Assembly: GCF_037975245.1 (NCBI RefSeq)
Contig: NC_092583.1
Span: 17,630,764-17,694,763 of the forward strand
From: Apostichopus japonicus
Lineage: Eukaryota; Echinodermata; Holothuroidea; Aspidochirotida; Stichopodidae
Length of the DNA: 64,000 bases
Direction of reading: 5' to 3'
Below are positions 13,279-27,000 of this stretch, piece by piece; positions within the stretch are counted from its first letter, which is position 1; the number at the start of each line of letters is the position of its first letter. The notes under the pieces are model-generated. The model saw only the letters and a list, made by a program, of their open reading frames with translations. It was not told the DNA's origin and searched no databases. Position numbers and translations under genes: made by a program.

Positions 13279-16200
13279 TCAGGATTCCCCCGGGTCATTT
13301 TCTTGTTGAATTTTTAAAGAGAGATGTCTATTTATCGTTGCAAACGGATTAGTCTTAAAAGCAGTATGTTGTAAAACCTGCTGGAATCTTTCTCTTTCTT
13401 CATTTCTGAAAAGAAGAATAAAACACAGAGTAAGACATCTCAAGCCTTGCTTATATTAACAGAGATGCAGATGTTGCCATGGTTGTGTCTTCTTACACAA
13501 ACAAATGATATACACAAAACATTTTTTTGTTTTTCAATTTGTGAGTGTACATTTTATAGCATATGCCTAAAATATATACAAATAGCCTAGCCTACAAAAC
13601 TCAAAATGCTCTGTATTTATTCCAAACAGACACTGTAAGGCCAATTAATAATTAATTGCTACTTTCTGGTTGCGATGGAATAATATTTACTGAGTTGTAT
13701 AAATTCCATTGGGGAGGTCAATATATTTTTTTTAGAACTGTAAAGTACCAACTGTGTTTAAATTCATAAGAATCAACAATTTAAGGTCGTCTCCATGAGA
13801 AATAATTTGAAATCGTCAATTAGTTGCTAATTAATAATCTATCCAGAAATAGCAATATTTTGTACATATCATATCTACAGGCTTACAGACAATTTGTCAT
13901 CACTTGAAAAATTGCACCTCTCTTAAATAGCAATAGAAGAAAGATAAAAATGAGAGAAAGCTGCTTATTTTTGCAAACTTTTATTTACTGTAGTTTGAAG
14001 ATTCAGAAGTAGTCAATAAATACTGCATTGATACAATGTCCTGTACAGATTTACTAATAAAACCTTCCTCACAGCATTATTTCAAAAACATTTATATATT
14101 TATCATGCAATATAGCAATATAATTTTATGTGATCTGTTTCAGACTGTTGTTCATTGCAGGGGTTTTTGCTGGCCCCAAAATCTACTACTGTAATCGTCT
14201 GTTTAGTGTTCTAACTCAAAACATATCCATGCAACTATACAGTTCAAACTTTACCTGAAGATAACAAGGAACATGTTCAAGAGTAATGGCCTCTTTCTAG
14301 ATGGATTCTGAGATATATATCACCATGACGACTGATAAGATGGCTGATAGATATATCACCATGACGATAGAGATGTTTCTGTTACTATTAACTGTCATTG
14401 GAGACTGACAAAGAGGCAGTGATAAAGGCATGACAGCTACAGATGGTTTCAAATATTGCAGACCAGAAAAATAAGGATAATATATTCACCCAGAAAACCG
14501 TCCAAATAAATGCTTTGATGGAAGCAATACTCATCACATTTATGATTCAGTCTTCAAACACTTCTCTATGATTCTTATATATTTAGTCTGACTCTCTAAG
14601 GAAACAAAGTACAACACATAAATGTTTTTCTAATGGTGTTGTTGTAAATATTTTTGGGAAAACAGAGTTTACCCTTAATTTTGAGAGTATCACCCTCAAA
14701 ATTGAAAAACAGAACAAGTCATATTTGTTAGATTATTCAATTTCTATGAAATAATCAAATTTGGCGGTGTTAATATAGCTCTGTTTCAGAATTTTTTTTT
14801 TTTATACTTACATTCTTTTCCTTTGTAAAGGATTGTCATTCAATCCATTAAGATCCATCATGCCTACCCTAACCCCCACCCAACTCTAAGCCTTCCCACC
14901 CATCCCCACCGCTTCCCCATCCCCTTCAAAGCAAAACACATTTTTGGTGAAATCTTTTCTTTCATTTTGGTGCAACTGTCCTGTTCTAACACCTCCTGTT
15001 CAGTATTTACAACAAACTTGCTATGTCTATGATATTAACACACCAAAGGGAAGTGTAAGTGAGTCCAACAAACTTGCTATGTCTATGCTATTAACAGACC
15101 AAAGGGAAGTGTAAGCGAGTCCAACAGACTTGCTATGTCTATGCTATTAACAGACCAAAGGGAAGTGTAAGTGAGTCCAACAGACTTGCTATGTCTATGC
15201 TATTAACAGACCAAAGGGAAGTGTAAGCAAGTCCAACAAACTTGCTATGTCTATGCTATCAACAGACCAAATGGAAGTGTAAGTGAGTCTAACAAACTTG
15301 CTATGTCTATGCTATTAACAGACCAAAGGGAAGTGTAAGCAAGTCCAATAAACTTGCTATGTCTATGCTATTAGCAGACCAAAGGGAAGTGTAAGCGAGT
15401 CCAACAAACTTGCTATGTCTATGCTATTAACAGACCAAAGGGAAGTGTAAGCAAGTCCAATAAACTTGCTATGTCTATGCTATTAACAGACCAAAGGGAA
15501 GTGTAAGCAAGTCCAATAAACTTGCTATGTCTATGCTATTAACACACCAAAGGGAAGTGTAAGCAAGTCCGATAAACTTGCTATGTCTATGCTATCAACA
15601 GACCAAAGGCAAGTGTAAGCAAGCCCAATAAACTTGCTATGTCTATGCTATTAGCAGACCAAGGGAAGTGTAAGCAAGTCCGATAAACTTGCTATGTCTA
15701 TGCTATCAACAGACCAAAGGGAAGTGTAAGCGAGTCCGATAAACTTGCTATGTCAATGCTATTAGCAGACCAAGGGAAGTGTAAGCAAGTCCGATAAACT
15801 TGCTATGTCAATGCTATTAGCAGACCAAGGGAAGTGTAAGCAAGTCCGATTCACCCACAAAACATTAAAATAACGTTACAAACCTACATAATTCCATTTT
15901 ATGATAGACACATGACTTTTCCTTGCATACTTACAGAAGCTTCTGGCGTTGCTTAGCCTTCAATGTGTTCTTCTTCGATTGGCTTCCAAGTGCTTGCCTG
16001 CAAAGCAAAATGCAAAATATGCACATATTTATCCAATGTCAGACATCCCAAGGGGTTAGAATGTATTGAACTATATTCAGTATGTCAGTTGAAAGTACAG
16101 ACACAAAACAGGTTGAAAGTATAAATCCTACATCCTTGCTTGATATTTAAAACTTCCGTGAATTGATGCACCTACCTACCCTCATACTAACTGGTCTGTC

Positions 16201-19200
16201 TTATTTATTTGTCTTATACACTTCCATTTATTTAAAGTATTTGTTCCTTTGCCATAAATCTGTAATACATGTGAAAATAACAATGTCGCATATGCATTTA
16301 CCCTGTAAGGAAATGATCTAAGACATTTGAAGTATAATTAGTTCATATCCAAAATGGGAAAGACAGTGAACAAAACATTACGATTACAATAATGACTTCA
16401 TAGGCATGATTTTGATGCTACATGCACAAATTGGGTTACTAGGTCACAGAAACATAGCTCTTGCTTTATGGTTAAGACACAACTTTCTGATGGTATTCTG
16501 TCCAGAGGCTCTTAGTGTAGGATCAATAAGTCCCCATTTTTAATTATTAATTATAAGGAAATTCTGAACCTTTCACAGCCTCCTTCTACCCCCCCCCCTC
16601 TGTCCCCTTCCTCCATCAACAGTAACCTCATGCCATGAGTATATGTGTAAAGCATGTTTGTAAGTATATGTTTTCACTGTGCATATCGTTCTGCACTCTA
16701 TGTTAGAAGATAATATAAAAACATCCTCTTGAACATCAAGTTCCTTCCTTTATCCTCTAAAGTTGCTTCTACTCTACCTCCTCTTATCTGCCCTCTTGCC
16801 AGCCTCTCTACTCATCTGGATTATCTCTGATAGTTCTGGAAGAGCAGACATCATCGGTTCTAAATCCCCGACTACTGGAGTTTTTAACCTCTTCATCTTG
16901 TCTTTTCTTCTCTTCTTGCTCTGTTGAATCGTCTCTACCTCTGGAGATAGAAGAAACTGGAACATGAGCAATGAAAGCTAAGATATTTCACATATAAACA
17001 TGCATCAGGTGACTAACTTAGAATTTATTGGAGAAGTAATTGCTGTGGAATAACCTCCAAATCCATTCTGCACAAGATATTTCCTTTATCACTAGCTAAA
17101 GATAATTGAAAGATGGATCAGATTCTCCATTCTGTTGTATTGATAATCTGTCCCTTAATGGCACCAAACATTGCAGAGACTTTTATTAATTTTTGCACAA
17201 TAAATCAAGCAGTCTTTATACTTCAATAACCTTAAGGTCCAAATTAATGAAAAGAAGTTAAAGAGAGAATGCAATAAATACATAAAATACAACCAATTTC
17301 ATGTTTCATTAGTCCATGCTCAATATGAACTATGCATTCTTGTTTATTCGCCCCTCGAACTAAAGTCAGCTGACAATCTGAGCAAGTGTCTATGAGATGT
17401 TTGAATATTTGTTCCTTCTGTCCACTTACAAAGTTAAAGCACATTTTACCTCTAACTATTCACTCTCTTGTACACCACTACCAACTGAATAATTGTTACC
17501 AACCTTGGTCAAAAAATTACACTAAAACCCTACAAAGAAGATTACTTTGAAAAATATTTCACATCCCAACGCAATATGAACTTTTGTGACCTTTGACCTC
17601 TAGTCCAACCATTTTCATCGACTTTCATCATCTATCATCCAGATCAGATTAAATTTCTAGAAGGAGAATCAGATGATATAATTTCATGAATGGACCTCCT
17701 TTAATGCCAAATGATGTCTTATAATGTGATTATTCATGAAGCCACTGTAAGTGTCTTTCATGTTTGGTATCTGTACCTTTGTAACTTTAATCTGACCTTC
17801 ATATTCAAATGTGTATATCCCTTATGTGTGTTAAATGATGTGTTTTACAGTATATATCTCACACACTGTGAAATCTGTAGTCAATGGTGAAGTATTGAGT
17901 TTGCATTCAACCTTTGAGCTTACATTGATATTAACTTTATCAGATCTGCTATTTACCAACTACACAATCATGTCTGTAATAATTAGGTAGCTGTACCTTC
18001 CTTTCTATGAGAATGTTCATATTTAATCTTCCATTTCTGACCCTATTCTTTCCTGCTTTACTTTCATCCCTGTGCAACACAAAGTCATACCTCCACAATG
18101 AGGAACATAATAGCTCCAATGTAAATAAAGAGTTTTGGAAAATATACATAGACATATATATTAAAACATCACAAAAGCACATTTAATGCTCCTCATAATT
18201 GTACATGGTGTGGCTATGATGCTCCTCATGATGTTACATAGAAGTAGAGATATAGAAGCACATTTACTAGTGAGTATACATGGAAGGGAGAGATTTTAGA
18301 AGCAGACTTAGTCGTGATTTTTACATGGAAGGAGAGATGTAGAAGCAGACTTACTCAGGATATTACATGGAAGGAGAGATGTAGAAGCAGACTTACTGGT
18401 GAGTTTACATGGAAGGAGAGATGTACAGAGATGTACATTAGAAGCAAACTTACTCTCAAGCCATCTTTCTCGTCTTAGTTTCATCTTGTCTTTCTTCTTC
18501 ATTTGATCCTTGCCTTTACTGATGCTTCCCTTGGAAATGAAACTCATTCGATCTTCATCATCATCAGTAGTGGTTAGTTTGGTCCTCAATGTAGACATAT
18601 CAATCTTTGCACCTCCAAATGGATTACCCAGTGCTGTTTTAGGTGGATCTGGGACTTTGAACTGAATTTATAGAAGATATAGATAAACACTTTCTCACAC
18701 AGTTAAATATTCACCCAGCACCTGGCTGAATATAAGGCAATGCTGTTATATTATTCTCTTTTTATTTTATAAGGGCTGCCTGTCCTACTGTGCCCTGGCT
18801 GTCAGGAGATGAAGGAACATATATGTTCTTAACCTGTCCATCAGACAAATAGGAGCACAGCCTTGTTATTTGTCCTGATACCATGGCTTGTTTTCTTTAT
18901 TAACCCAGCTGCTGGACAAACCTGGAATCCGATGCTGAAAGCCAGACAGGCCTATGTGTATTGGGTCTAGAAAAATGCATTAGACAATTTTCAAACTGTT
19001 GACAGAGTTGGTAAACTGTATAGAAACGGTGCGTAAATTATGAGGGATGACTCTCTGATTGGTTAAAATTAACTGCAAATTAAAATGTGGGGTAAACATT
19101 GCTCTTCATTAGCTGCTGGGCTAATAGCCACAACATTACAACTTTATATACTAATAACCTGTATAATCATTACACCCATGTATAGTATACAAACATACCA

Positions 19201-19478
19201 TTAACATTACTTATAGTTATACTGTCTACTATAGTCTAGATGCTGTAAAAGGGAACTACATCACAGATAATCATAACATAAAAGCAATTCTGTAGTGTAT
19301 GAACCCACGACTATGATATATGAAGCTCAAATTGATACTTGGAAAACTTTACCTCATGCTGTGTTTCAGACATCAATTCCATTGAATTTAAATCCTTGTC
19401 ATTCTGAGAGCTTGTTGGGCATTTCTTCCCAATTGCCTGTGCACGAGTCCTTGTCCTTCGGCGAGTTAGTTTGCCCAT
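13279..19478 (-). CDS. SLX9: SLX9 (FAM207A) ribosome biogenesis protein, 5 coding exons
   Basis: Coding exons on the minus strand are 19478-19353, 18661-18454, 16940-16778, 15997-15935 and 13405-13279. Phases agree at every junction (0, 1, 2, 2) and all introns are GT-AG. The spliced product is 228 residues; as I recall, the human protein is about 230. Landmarks match the SLX9/FAM207A family: a basic start MGKLTRRRTRTRAQ, the block KDKMKLRRERWLEKVETI (about 101-116, split by intron 2), TPVVGDLEPMMSALPEL (132-148), then KAKQRQKLLNEERERFQ near the C-terminus. SLX9 proteins act in the nucleolus in small-subunit pre-rRNA processing and pre-40S export; that role comes from family knowledge. I chose the ATG at 19478 because the open frame further upstream begins only with GTG and the family starts with a short basic segment. 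Introns carry minisatellites (42 bp in intron 2, 56 bp in intron 4). The gene is head to head with the JmjC-like gene at 21096. Confidence 0.93.
15015..15851. repeat. 56-bp minisatellite, about 15 copies, in SLX9 intron 4
   Basis: The monomer begins AACTTGCTATGTCTATGCTA, includes ACCAAAGGGAAGTGTAAGC and ends AGTCCAACA or AGTCCGATA. Consecutive starts are 56 bases apart (15015, 15071 and so on), with a few 55-base units. Variants (AAC/AAT, GCGAG/GCAAG, TTAAC/TTAGC) recur in neighbouring units, which points to local homogenisation. The array stops about 85 bases from the donor side of exon 4 (15935). Confidence 0.95.
18237..18453 (-). repeat. 42-bp tandem array seeded on the SLX9 exon-2 splice donor
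   Basis: Read on the minus strand, the intron starts AGTAAGTTTGCTTCTA followed by ACATCTCTCCTTCCATGTAA. The block AGTAAGTCTGCTTCTACAT plus CTCTCCTTCCATG then recurs with GT at 18396 and 18354 (42 bases apart). Decayed copies follow near 18310 (CTAAGT) and 18267 (GTAAAT). The first spacing is 57 because a 10-base piece (AGAGATGTAC) is doubled. The repeat unit therefore contains a consensus-like 5' splice site. Confidence 0.85.
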
Positions 19479-21090
19479 TGCAGGGAAATGATCTGCCCTT
19501 GGCCACACTTAAAATGAAAAAAGATCTGAATTATGCTAAACACTGAAGTGCTATGCTGCTGTTACCGCTAGGATTCTCTCGCACTACATTACAAACACTG
19601 GATTACGACATGGTGTTGATTTTCGCGGAACTAGAACTTGAATGATCAATTTCACGTCTACGGGTAGACCCAGACTGAGTACTTAGAGGCAAATACTGAA
19701 CGGCACAGAAAGACGTTCCTACCTGAAAGCTCTTCTTGTGATGTTTCGGTCAAAGTTCTTCACGCAATACAGTAACAGAAATGAAAAGAACTTCCTTCCA
19801 TGTATGACTATGACAAAATTTACTGCCAAGCAGAAATGCGCAGTACTGTGAACCAACGGTGGTCAAGTGTGTGAAATGTTGCTTGCCCCCAGAAAAGCCG
19901 CATGTGTTTCTTTGTTAGGGTTAGCAATGACGTCCTGGTTTTTAATGATCGTCCTTTTCCATTTCTATGGTTCATTCATACGTGAGTACGAATGCTCAAC
20001 ATTATAGTACTCTTCGTAAACGGCAGTGTCATCGATGACTATTATGGTAGGGTTAGCCTGACGTTTAATGACATGTACTGTACATTTAAGTAACTTTCAA
20101 TAACATCACGACTAAAACACAAATTCTTAACGCGAAAGTTTCTGACAAGTCTCTTTTACCGAGCTGAAATTTTCAGTGCCAGGTATGCAAAATCCATATC
20201 ATATTTTTTTTATTGGGGGGGGGGGGGGGGGGGCGGTGTCTAATCCAATGTATTAACGTGAAGCACTGTTTTGGCAAGTAGGCCCAGCCTAGACCTATTG
20301 TTAGGCCCTTAGGCCTAGTACTAGTAGTAGTATTAGTACTAGTACTAGTAGTACTGGTACTGTAGTACAGTAGTTAGTAGTTGTTGTACTAGGCTTGCAA
20401 TGACTGTCAATTAAGTCTTAACGTTAATTAGACAATGGACACGTATTAGTATCCTGTGTAATATAGTATACGTCTTTGGTTAGAGTAAGTCTAGTATATA
20501 GTGGGCTTAGGCTATTACTAGTAGTTATTGCTAAGCAGTAATATATGTCGGCCTAACGTACGGTCTAGCATAACATCTCCGAGCCAAAGGCCCAACGTGA
20601 GCATAACATAAACACTAACTTGAACAGGTAGGCCTGAGTTTTTTTTTCCTGGCCTAAAGTCAACTTCATTACGTAGGCTGGTAGGCATACTACTCATGCT
20701 TGACTGGGGGGGGGGGTGTAGGAGGGAGTTGAGGGTTCCTCTTACATACCTCATATGGTTGAAGTCATTTGGTAACTCCTTATGCATGCAAGACTAGGAG
20801 CTTCAGGAACAAAGATTCATGACATCTACCTTACTTTGCCACTGATAATTTCAAAACTCTTAGGAGGGATGAGGCTATGTGTGTGTGGGGGGGGGGGGGG
20901 GGAACAGATCTGCAGTACTTGCATCAAGATCTTCGTCTAGCTGTGATATCAATAATGAAACAGAAAAACAGATTGTTTTCACCCACAATGGTTGATCATA
21001 ACTTTGCAATAAATAAGTGATGAAGAATACCACACCTATATCCCAGTATACTGATCTTGCTGATATAACTCTATTTCTTCATTTTAACAG
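19479..21090. promoter_or_regulatory. intergenic region between SLX9 and the JmjC-like gene
   Basis: About 1.6 kb separates the two divergent start codons, so this stretch must hold the SLX9 promoter and probably the promoter and a 5' UTR exon of the JmjC-like gene (an acceptor TTTTAACAG lies 5 bases before its ATG). It contains AGTACT/TAGTAG short repeats (20310-20395), a G19 run (20215-20233) and a G16 run (20887-20902). I see no other genes and no convincing core promoter motif. Confidence 0.4.
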
Positions 21091-21095
21091 GCAGA

Positions 21096-24000
21096 ATGAC
21101 TTCAACTACAAGTAGAAAGAAAGTACCTAAAAAAGAAGAAAGTGAACAATGGGGAAAAGGTGCCTCCAACATTTCTCCGGACGAAAGAAAAATCGAACCT
21201 ATTGTTGGAGTTATCTTAGCAGCAAGTCTTCCCCTGGCTGTCATAGTCTTTTGGAAAATCACAATTCCATTTCTATATTTTTGTGTTTCCACAGTCCTAG
21301 GTGCAGAACTGTTACAAAAGATTAACTATTTACAACAAGGTACATACAAACAACTTTGAACTTTTGTTTACAAATTGTATCTGTTATTCTAGGCTCTTAC
21401 AGACCTGTGCTTTACAGTATTAATATTTAGAAATGTCCCAGTTTCATTTCATATATTTGTGTCTTCATAAGATATGAAAAGTTGAAAACTGCAAGTATTT
21501 TAATATCACAGGAATGTTACAACTTTTAAAGTTGCCTTTAGCTAAGCTCATCAAATTATCTGAGTTAGATGTAACTGTCAGGCACTGAGTGTATCTGGTA
21601 TTATGCAATGTTTGATCACTATGCCATCCTCATATCGTAACTACAGCAACGAACAGTTGGGATTTGGAGTGAAAACTCTTGACTGGAATGGGAGGAGTGA
21701 TTGTATTAGATAATATACAAATAATAAATGGTTATGAGTGCAATAGTGCAAATATTTCATGAGTTGAAAGATGGAATGTTCCATTCAACGAGGCGCAGCC
21801 GAGTTGAATGGAACAAATTACGTCTTTCAACGAATGAAATATTTGCACTATTGCACGAATGGAAACCATTCATTATTTGTTTTATACAACACCTTCAAAT
21901 TTGGATATAATTGGATGTAAAATGCACTCATGCAACAGATTGTTTTGAACAGACAGGTTTCTCTGCTCTCTTACCCTTGAAAAAAGAGCTATCAAAAAAG
22001 CATAACACATGGTTCTATTTCATAGAGTGCAATAGAGCGAATTTTGCATGCAATCGACGAGCAATTGACCAATCAAATGGCTGGAATATAATTAGGTGTT
22101 GTATAATGAAAGATATCCCACAAGGAACAAAATCTTGCACAATTTTAGCTTCAATACTTGGTTTTCTGAGCTTAGTAAAGGTGTGTGTTAGTAGGCTATT
22201 TACTACCATAAATATTCCTTCCTATAGAAATCAAATCTTGTACCATTTTTGGGGGTAGGGGGGGGGGAGGGGCCTGGTTTGGTAAATTGTAATTGAAGTT
22301 ATTCATTTCTGTAAGATGTATAAATATAAACTGTCTGGTCCTCTTGCAGATGTCTTTAACTTAATGACTTCTCCATGTCCACCATGGATCTCGGCAGAAG
22401 AAAGAGCATTCTTGGAAAAGCAGGATTACCATCAAGTAAGAAGATTTCATGATATCAGCAAAGCAGATTTTGAAGAGCAAATCGACAAAGGGGAACCATT
22501 CATTCTGACAGAGGCTATGAGATGTACGTTTAACATTCTCCTCTATGAATTACATAAACAGGCACCGAAAAGAGAAATCTAAACATTAAATAATGTTTAA
22601 TGTCTTGCTTTCTTACTACCTGCATGCCCTTGAGTTTGCAACAGAGGTTCGCATCTAGGTATCAAACCTGCGGGACCTGCAGTATTAAGCATTTACCACC
22701 AATGGGAGTAAAATATATCTTGGGCAATCGTTGCTATGGTGATTGCCCCATAACGTTCATTCCTTTTAAAAGAAAAACAAAAGTTGGCAAAGAAGAACCT
22801 TATGTTGCTACTTTGTTAATTATATTACTATGCCATTACTTCTTTGCTTTGTGAATTGTTCCAACATTATGAAGATAATGATCCTTCTGCCATAACAATG
22901 CACTTAGGAAGTGTCTTCAGAAATGATTACACATGCATTAGCTCTGACAGTGGAATCAAACCACCAACCTGGGATAAACAGCCGTTGTTGTGGTCATCAA
23001 TTTCACCCTCCTGATTTAAATACATTCTGTAACATGTATGCAGCTTGGAAACCAAGCAGATTAATATGTTCTTATTTTACTTCCATTTTCTCTGCATAGC
23101 CTGGCCAAGTGACTGGGATTGTCATAACTTCATCAAAATGTACCCAGATGTAGAATACTTTGACTTGCAGGTAATTTTGTCATCGGAAATAATATGCAAT
23201 GAGAGAGAGAGGAGAAAGTTGTCTTTAAATAATTCTCAAGTCTTCATTGTGTATATTTCAACATTGGTTTACTATATCAGCATATTTCACCTCAATAAAG
23301 TGACACTGATTAATTTATTAATTGCAGTTTATTAATTAGCATGGAATCAAACATTATTAATTAGCATGGAATCAAACATTATAATGCAATTTATTAATTA
23401 GCAGGAATATACCCTCCAATTTTTTTTAGTTGTTTTGTGTCAAATTTGTCAATATTTGACTCCTTAATTCTATATTTAGCTTGTTATGCTTCACCTTATG
23501 ATACAGACAATGTAGTTATGCTAATTAATTTAAGGTCAACAGGAATATAAACTTTAAAGCACCTTGTTTTGAGTTGATCTGTGTTGAGCTGTGATCAGTG
23601 ATCTGAGAATCCATCATTCCATAACACTTTAGCTCATTAGTTTGATTAATCAATTTTCATCTCAATCAATATCAATATTGAAGTATAATTCAAAGTTTTG
23701 AAGTTTCCAATTTGATTTTTGCTAGTGATTACTACCTTTCATTAATTATGCGTAATTAACCTTCCATTGGAAAGAAAGAACAAATCATTTGTTTGTCTTA
23801 TTTTGATCAGTATCTATTGTGTATCGAGTAATCCTCAACAGGTTGGCAACAGTGTCGACCAAACTGCAAAAGTACTTTATAATGCAAATGAAAGTAATTT
23901 GGTTTGAAAACAAAAGTATAAATACAGAAACATTATTGATTCCCTGTCAGAAATTGTACATGTATTGAGTGCATTTCTAATGGGTAAGTTTAGGGTAATA

Positions 24001-27000
24001 GATGTTATGGGAACAATGTTTATATGTAGGTAAGCTCTATGCATATTGTCATTTCAAATGTTAATGTTATATTTAATGTATGTATGTTAAAGGTATTGAT
24101 GGTAACATGTGGCTTCAGTTTTGTATCAAATCTAGCGATATTTCAGTTTTGTATCAAACCTACGATATTTCAGTTTTGTATCAAACCTGCTCTCAGTGTG
24201 ACAGGTCTTTCACCCCTAAACACAAAACTTTCCAAAGTGATACTTTTTGGTGGAAAAGCTAAACTTTTGTCATTTTCTTTTGATTTAGAGTGGAAGCTAC
24301 CATCCGCTGAAGGACATAACTGAGAGGTCTGGGTATGAGGAAGATGAATGTGCTAGCGGTGAAATAGACATGACCAGCGAGCCTAATAGAAAGCATTTTA
24401 AGGTGTGTTAATAAAGAGAGTTTACTTTACATGATAAATTCTGTCTCAATTCACAAACCCAGAGGGTTTTCAGTTTATTGAAGGTTCAGGTTTCCAACCA
24501 TTGCATAGCAACATAATTTGGCTCCTGGTGAGGTTGATTGTGAGGTCTTTTGCAATGTGGGGTGGACGACCCATTGCCTGCCAAAGCACAAAATACATTT
24601 AACTATATTGTAGTTACACAGCACAGTATGTTTCTTATCTGTTTGAATTAATACTGGTCACTGAAACCATAATTAAGATATACATGGTATTTGACATTAT
24701 GCAATGTTGTATCATCACACTACTATTTCAAGCAACGATACACCGTTTTTTCCTAAAAGTTTTGATCTACTGACAAAAATGGATAAGTTATAAACATCCC
24801 AAAAGAAAAAGCATTTCTTATTGTTAGCATTATGAAACTTCTCTACTAAGTATGAATACTTCTAAGATCAAAATCTTGAACACAGAATTGACTGTTGAGC
24901 TCAAGAATTGTGGTTCTGGGGACACTGGTTCAAAGTCCATTTGAGCCAATCTTTTCTTAGCTCTTTCCAAATTTACATTTTAACAACTGTTAGTTTTCTT
25001 GATTTTTTCAGGAACAGTTAAAGCAGATACAGATTCCCTATTTTATGGAAGATGATTTCTCTACCTCTGTTAGCAACGGTTCCATCGTATCCATGGATAC
25101 TTTATATCTGGGAGTAGCTGGTACAGGAATACCACCCTATGTGGAAGAATCATGCACAAGCTTTATGGCTGCACAGGTAATGGTAGAGATTGCATAGTAA
25201 GGTGTGAGGGGAGGACATGGTAATATCTGTTCATCTCACTCTAAAGTAAACACAGCAGTGTTCGTTGGTATTTTATATATGAGTCAAGTCAGTGACATAT
25301 CAATTGTGTTATAGATCCTAAAACAACTTGGCTTGGCTGGATTACATAGCTGTTGTTACTCTTGAATACAAGCTTTTGCTCTTTTCTTAATGTAAACCAT
25401 TTTATTTGTCCATATTGCCTTCAGTTGTACAAATGTATACAATACAGAGCAGTTACATAAAACTTACTCTCACAAGTTTGTTAATACCAAAGTGATAACA
25501 ATGTGGGAAAGGCTAGTGTTATGTGCCCTCTCTATAGGGCAGTGTACTAGCTCACTGTGTAATATCACACAAAAAGAGTCCTATACCATGATAATGTGCA
25601 ATGAAGAAAAAAGTATCAAAACCTCATTAAGGCTGTGTTCCCTCGCATTATCCTTGAAGAATTAAATGTTCTGTTAGGAAGCTTCAAGACTCATTCAGCT
25701 TGCTTGCTTTTGTGATTGTATTGTGGTTGTGGTGATAGTTTATCATGCTAATGGTGATGGTATCGTGCTTGTGGTGATAGTGTATTGTGATAGTGTATCA
25801 TGCTAGTGGTGATAGTGTATCGTGGTTGTGGTGATAGTGTATTGTGATAGTGTATTGTGCTAATGGTGATAGTATCGTGCTTGTGGTGATAGCATATTGT
25901 GATAGTGTATCATGCTAGTGTATCGTGCTTGTGGCGATAGTGTATTGTGATAGTGTATTGCAATTGTGGTAATAGTGTCTTATGCTAGTGGTGATAGTGT
26001 ACTGTAATAGTGTATTATACTGGTTCTTGCCAACATACTCTACAGGACTGAAGTATTACAAGAATGCAAATGGTTTAGGCCTTATGAATAGAAACACTAG
26101 AAGGAGGTTGGCCTAGTGATGAATAAGTTCCGTTATGTGTAAAATTATTCCACAGTATCAAATGATAACCCAGGTTAACAAAAGGTTTCTTTTCTTTTTC
26201 AGTTCTCCGGCGTTACAGCCTGGAGTTTCTCCAGACCAATAGTTGAACATGACAAGCTGTCATGGAGTAAACCTATGAGGCTATTCCTACAACCAGGTAG
26301 TTATGTGGATCTTGCAGCATTCTTGGACTGTAAAACTGCATATTCATGATATAGGTCAACAAGGTCATTTGACTAATAAGGCAATGTGGCCACCAAAGTG
26401 ATTTCACATTTCATTTTGTTTTATGGCTGAAGGACAGAGCAAGAAAAGTGTAAAGGAGGCTTTTAGAGTAATCAAAAGTAACATTTATATTAAGTGGTCA
26501 TTCCTATCTGGACTGCAATCTTTGGAATGTTTCATTGTTAGCAGCTGGATTGTTTCTATTAAGCTATTCTGAGTATTCTCTCATACAGGCTCTCTGAATG
26601 CTCTCAGTAGTATTAGGAAACCTTTAATGTAGTATTCATTATTTTCAATCACCATTCAGAAGAACCTTGCTGGATTACATGAATTTTAAACATTTGTAAT
26701 CTTAGCTTAAAACAATGATGTAGACCTTTTTGTGTTAGTAACATATGCAGGTTCATTTTAAGAAAAACTATGGAAATTGTCCTTGTAATTTGAAGGTGAG
26801 GCTAAAGCAAGAATTAGAGGAATGTTGTCAACATTCTGCAATTGTGATTGGATTAGCAAATGGGATACTCTTCATCAATAATCTTGAGAAAGAAAATTAT
26901 TAGATTAAATATTATAAGTCCAGACCCAAAGTTTAGCATGATAGAAATTGCAACGGAAACTACATTCCTTTGGGCTCCTATCTGTCCTATCATTCCCATA

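Noticed and set aside
18308..18453. Continuation of SLX9 exon 2 into the LLPCK-type repeat peptide
   Set aside because: The consensus donor at 18453 and perfect phase to exon 3 (completing WLEKVETI) show this is intron, though decoy use is possible.
22640..22990. tRNA-like B-box sequences on the minus strand (GGTTTGATTCC type), a possible SINE
   Set aside because: No A box at proper spacing and no cloverleaf or tail; a chance match is equally likely.
24900..24960. GGTTCAAAGTCC as a tRNA B box
   Set aside because: No tRNA structure can be drawn around it.
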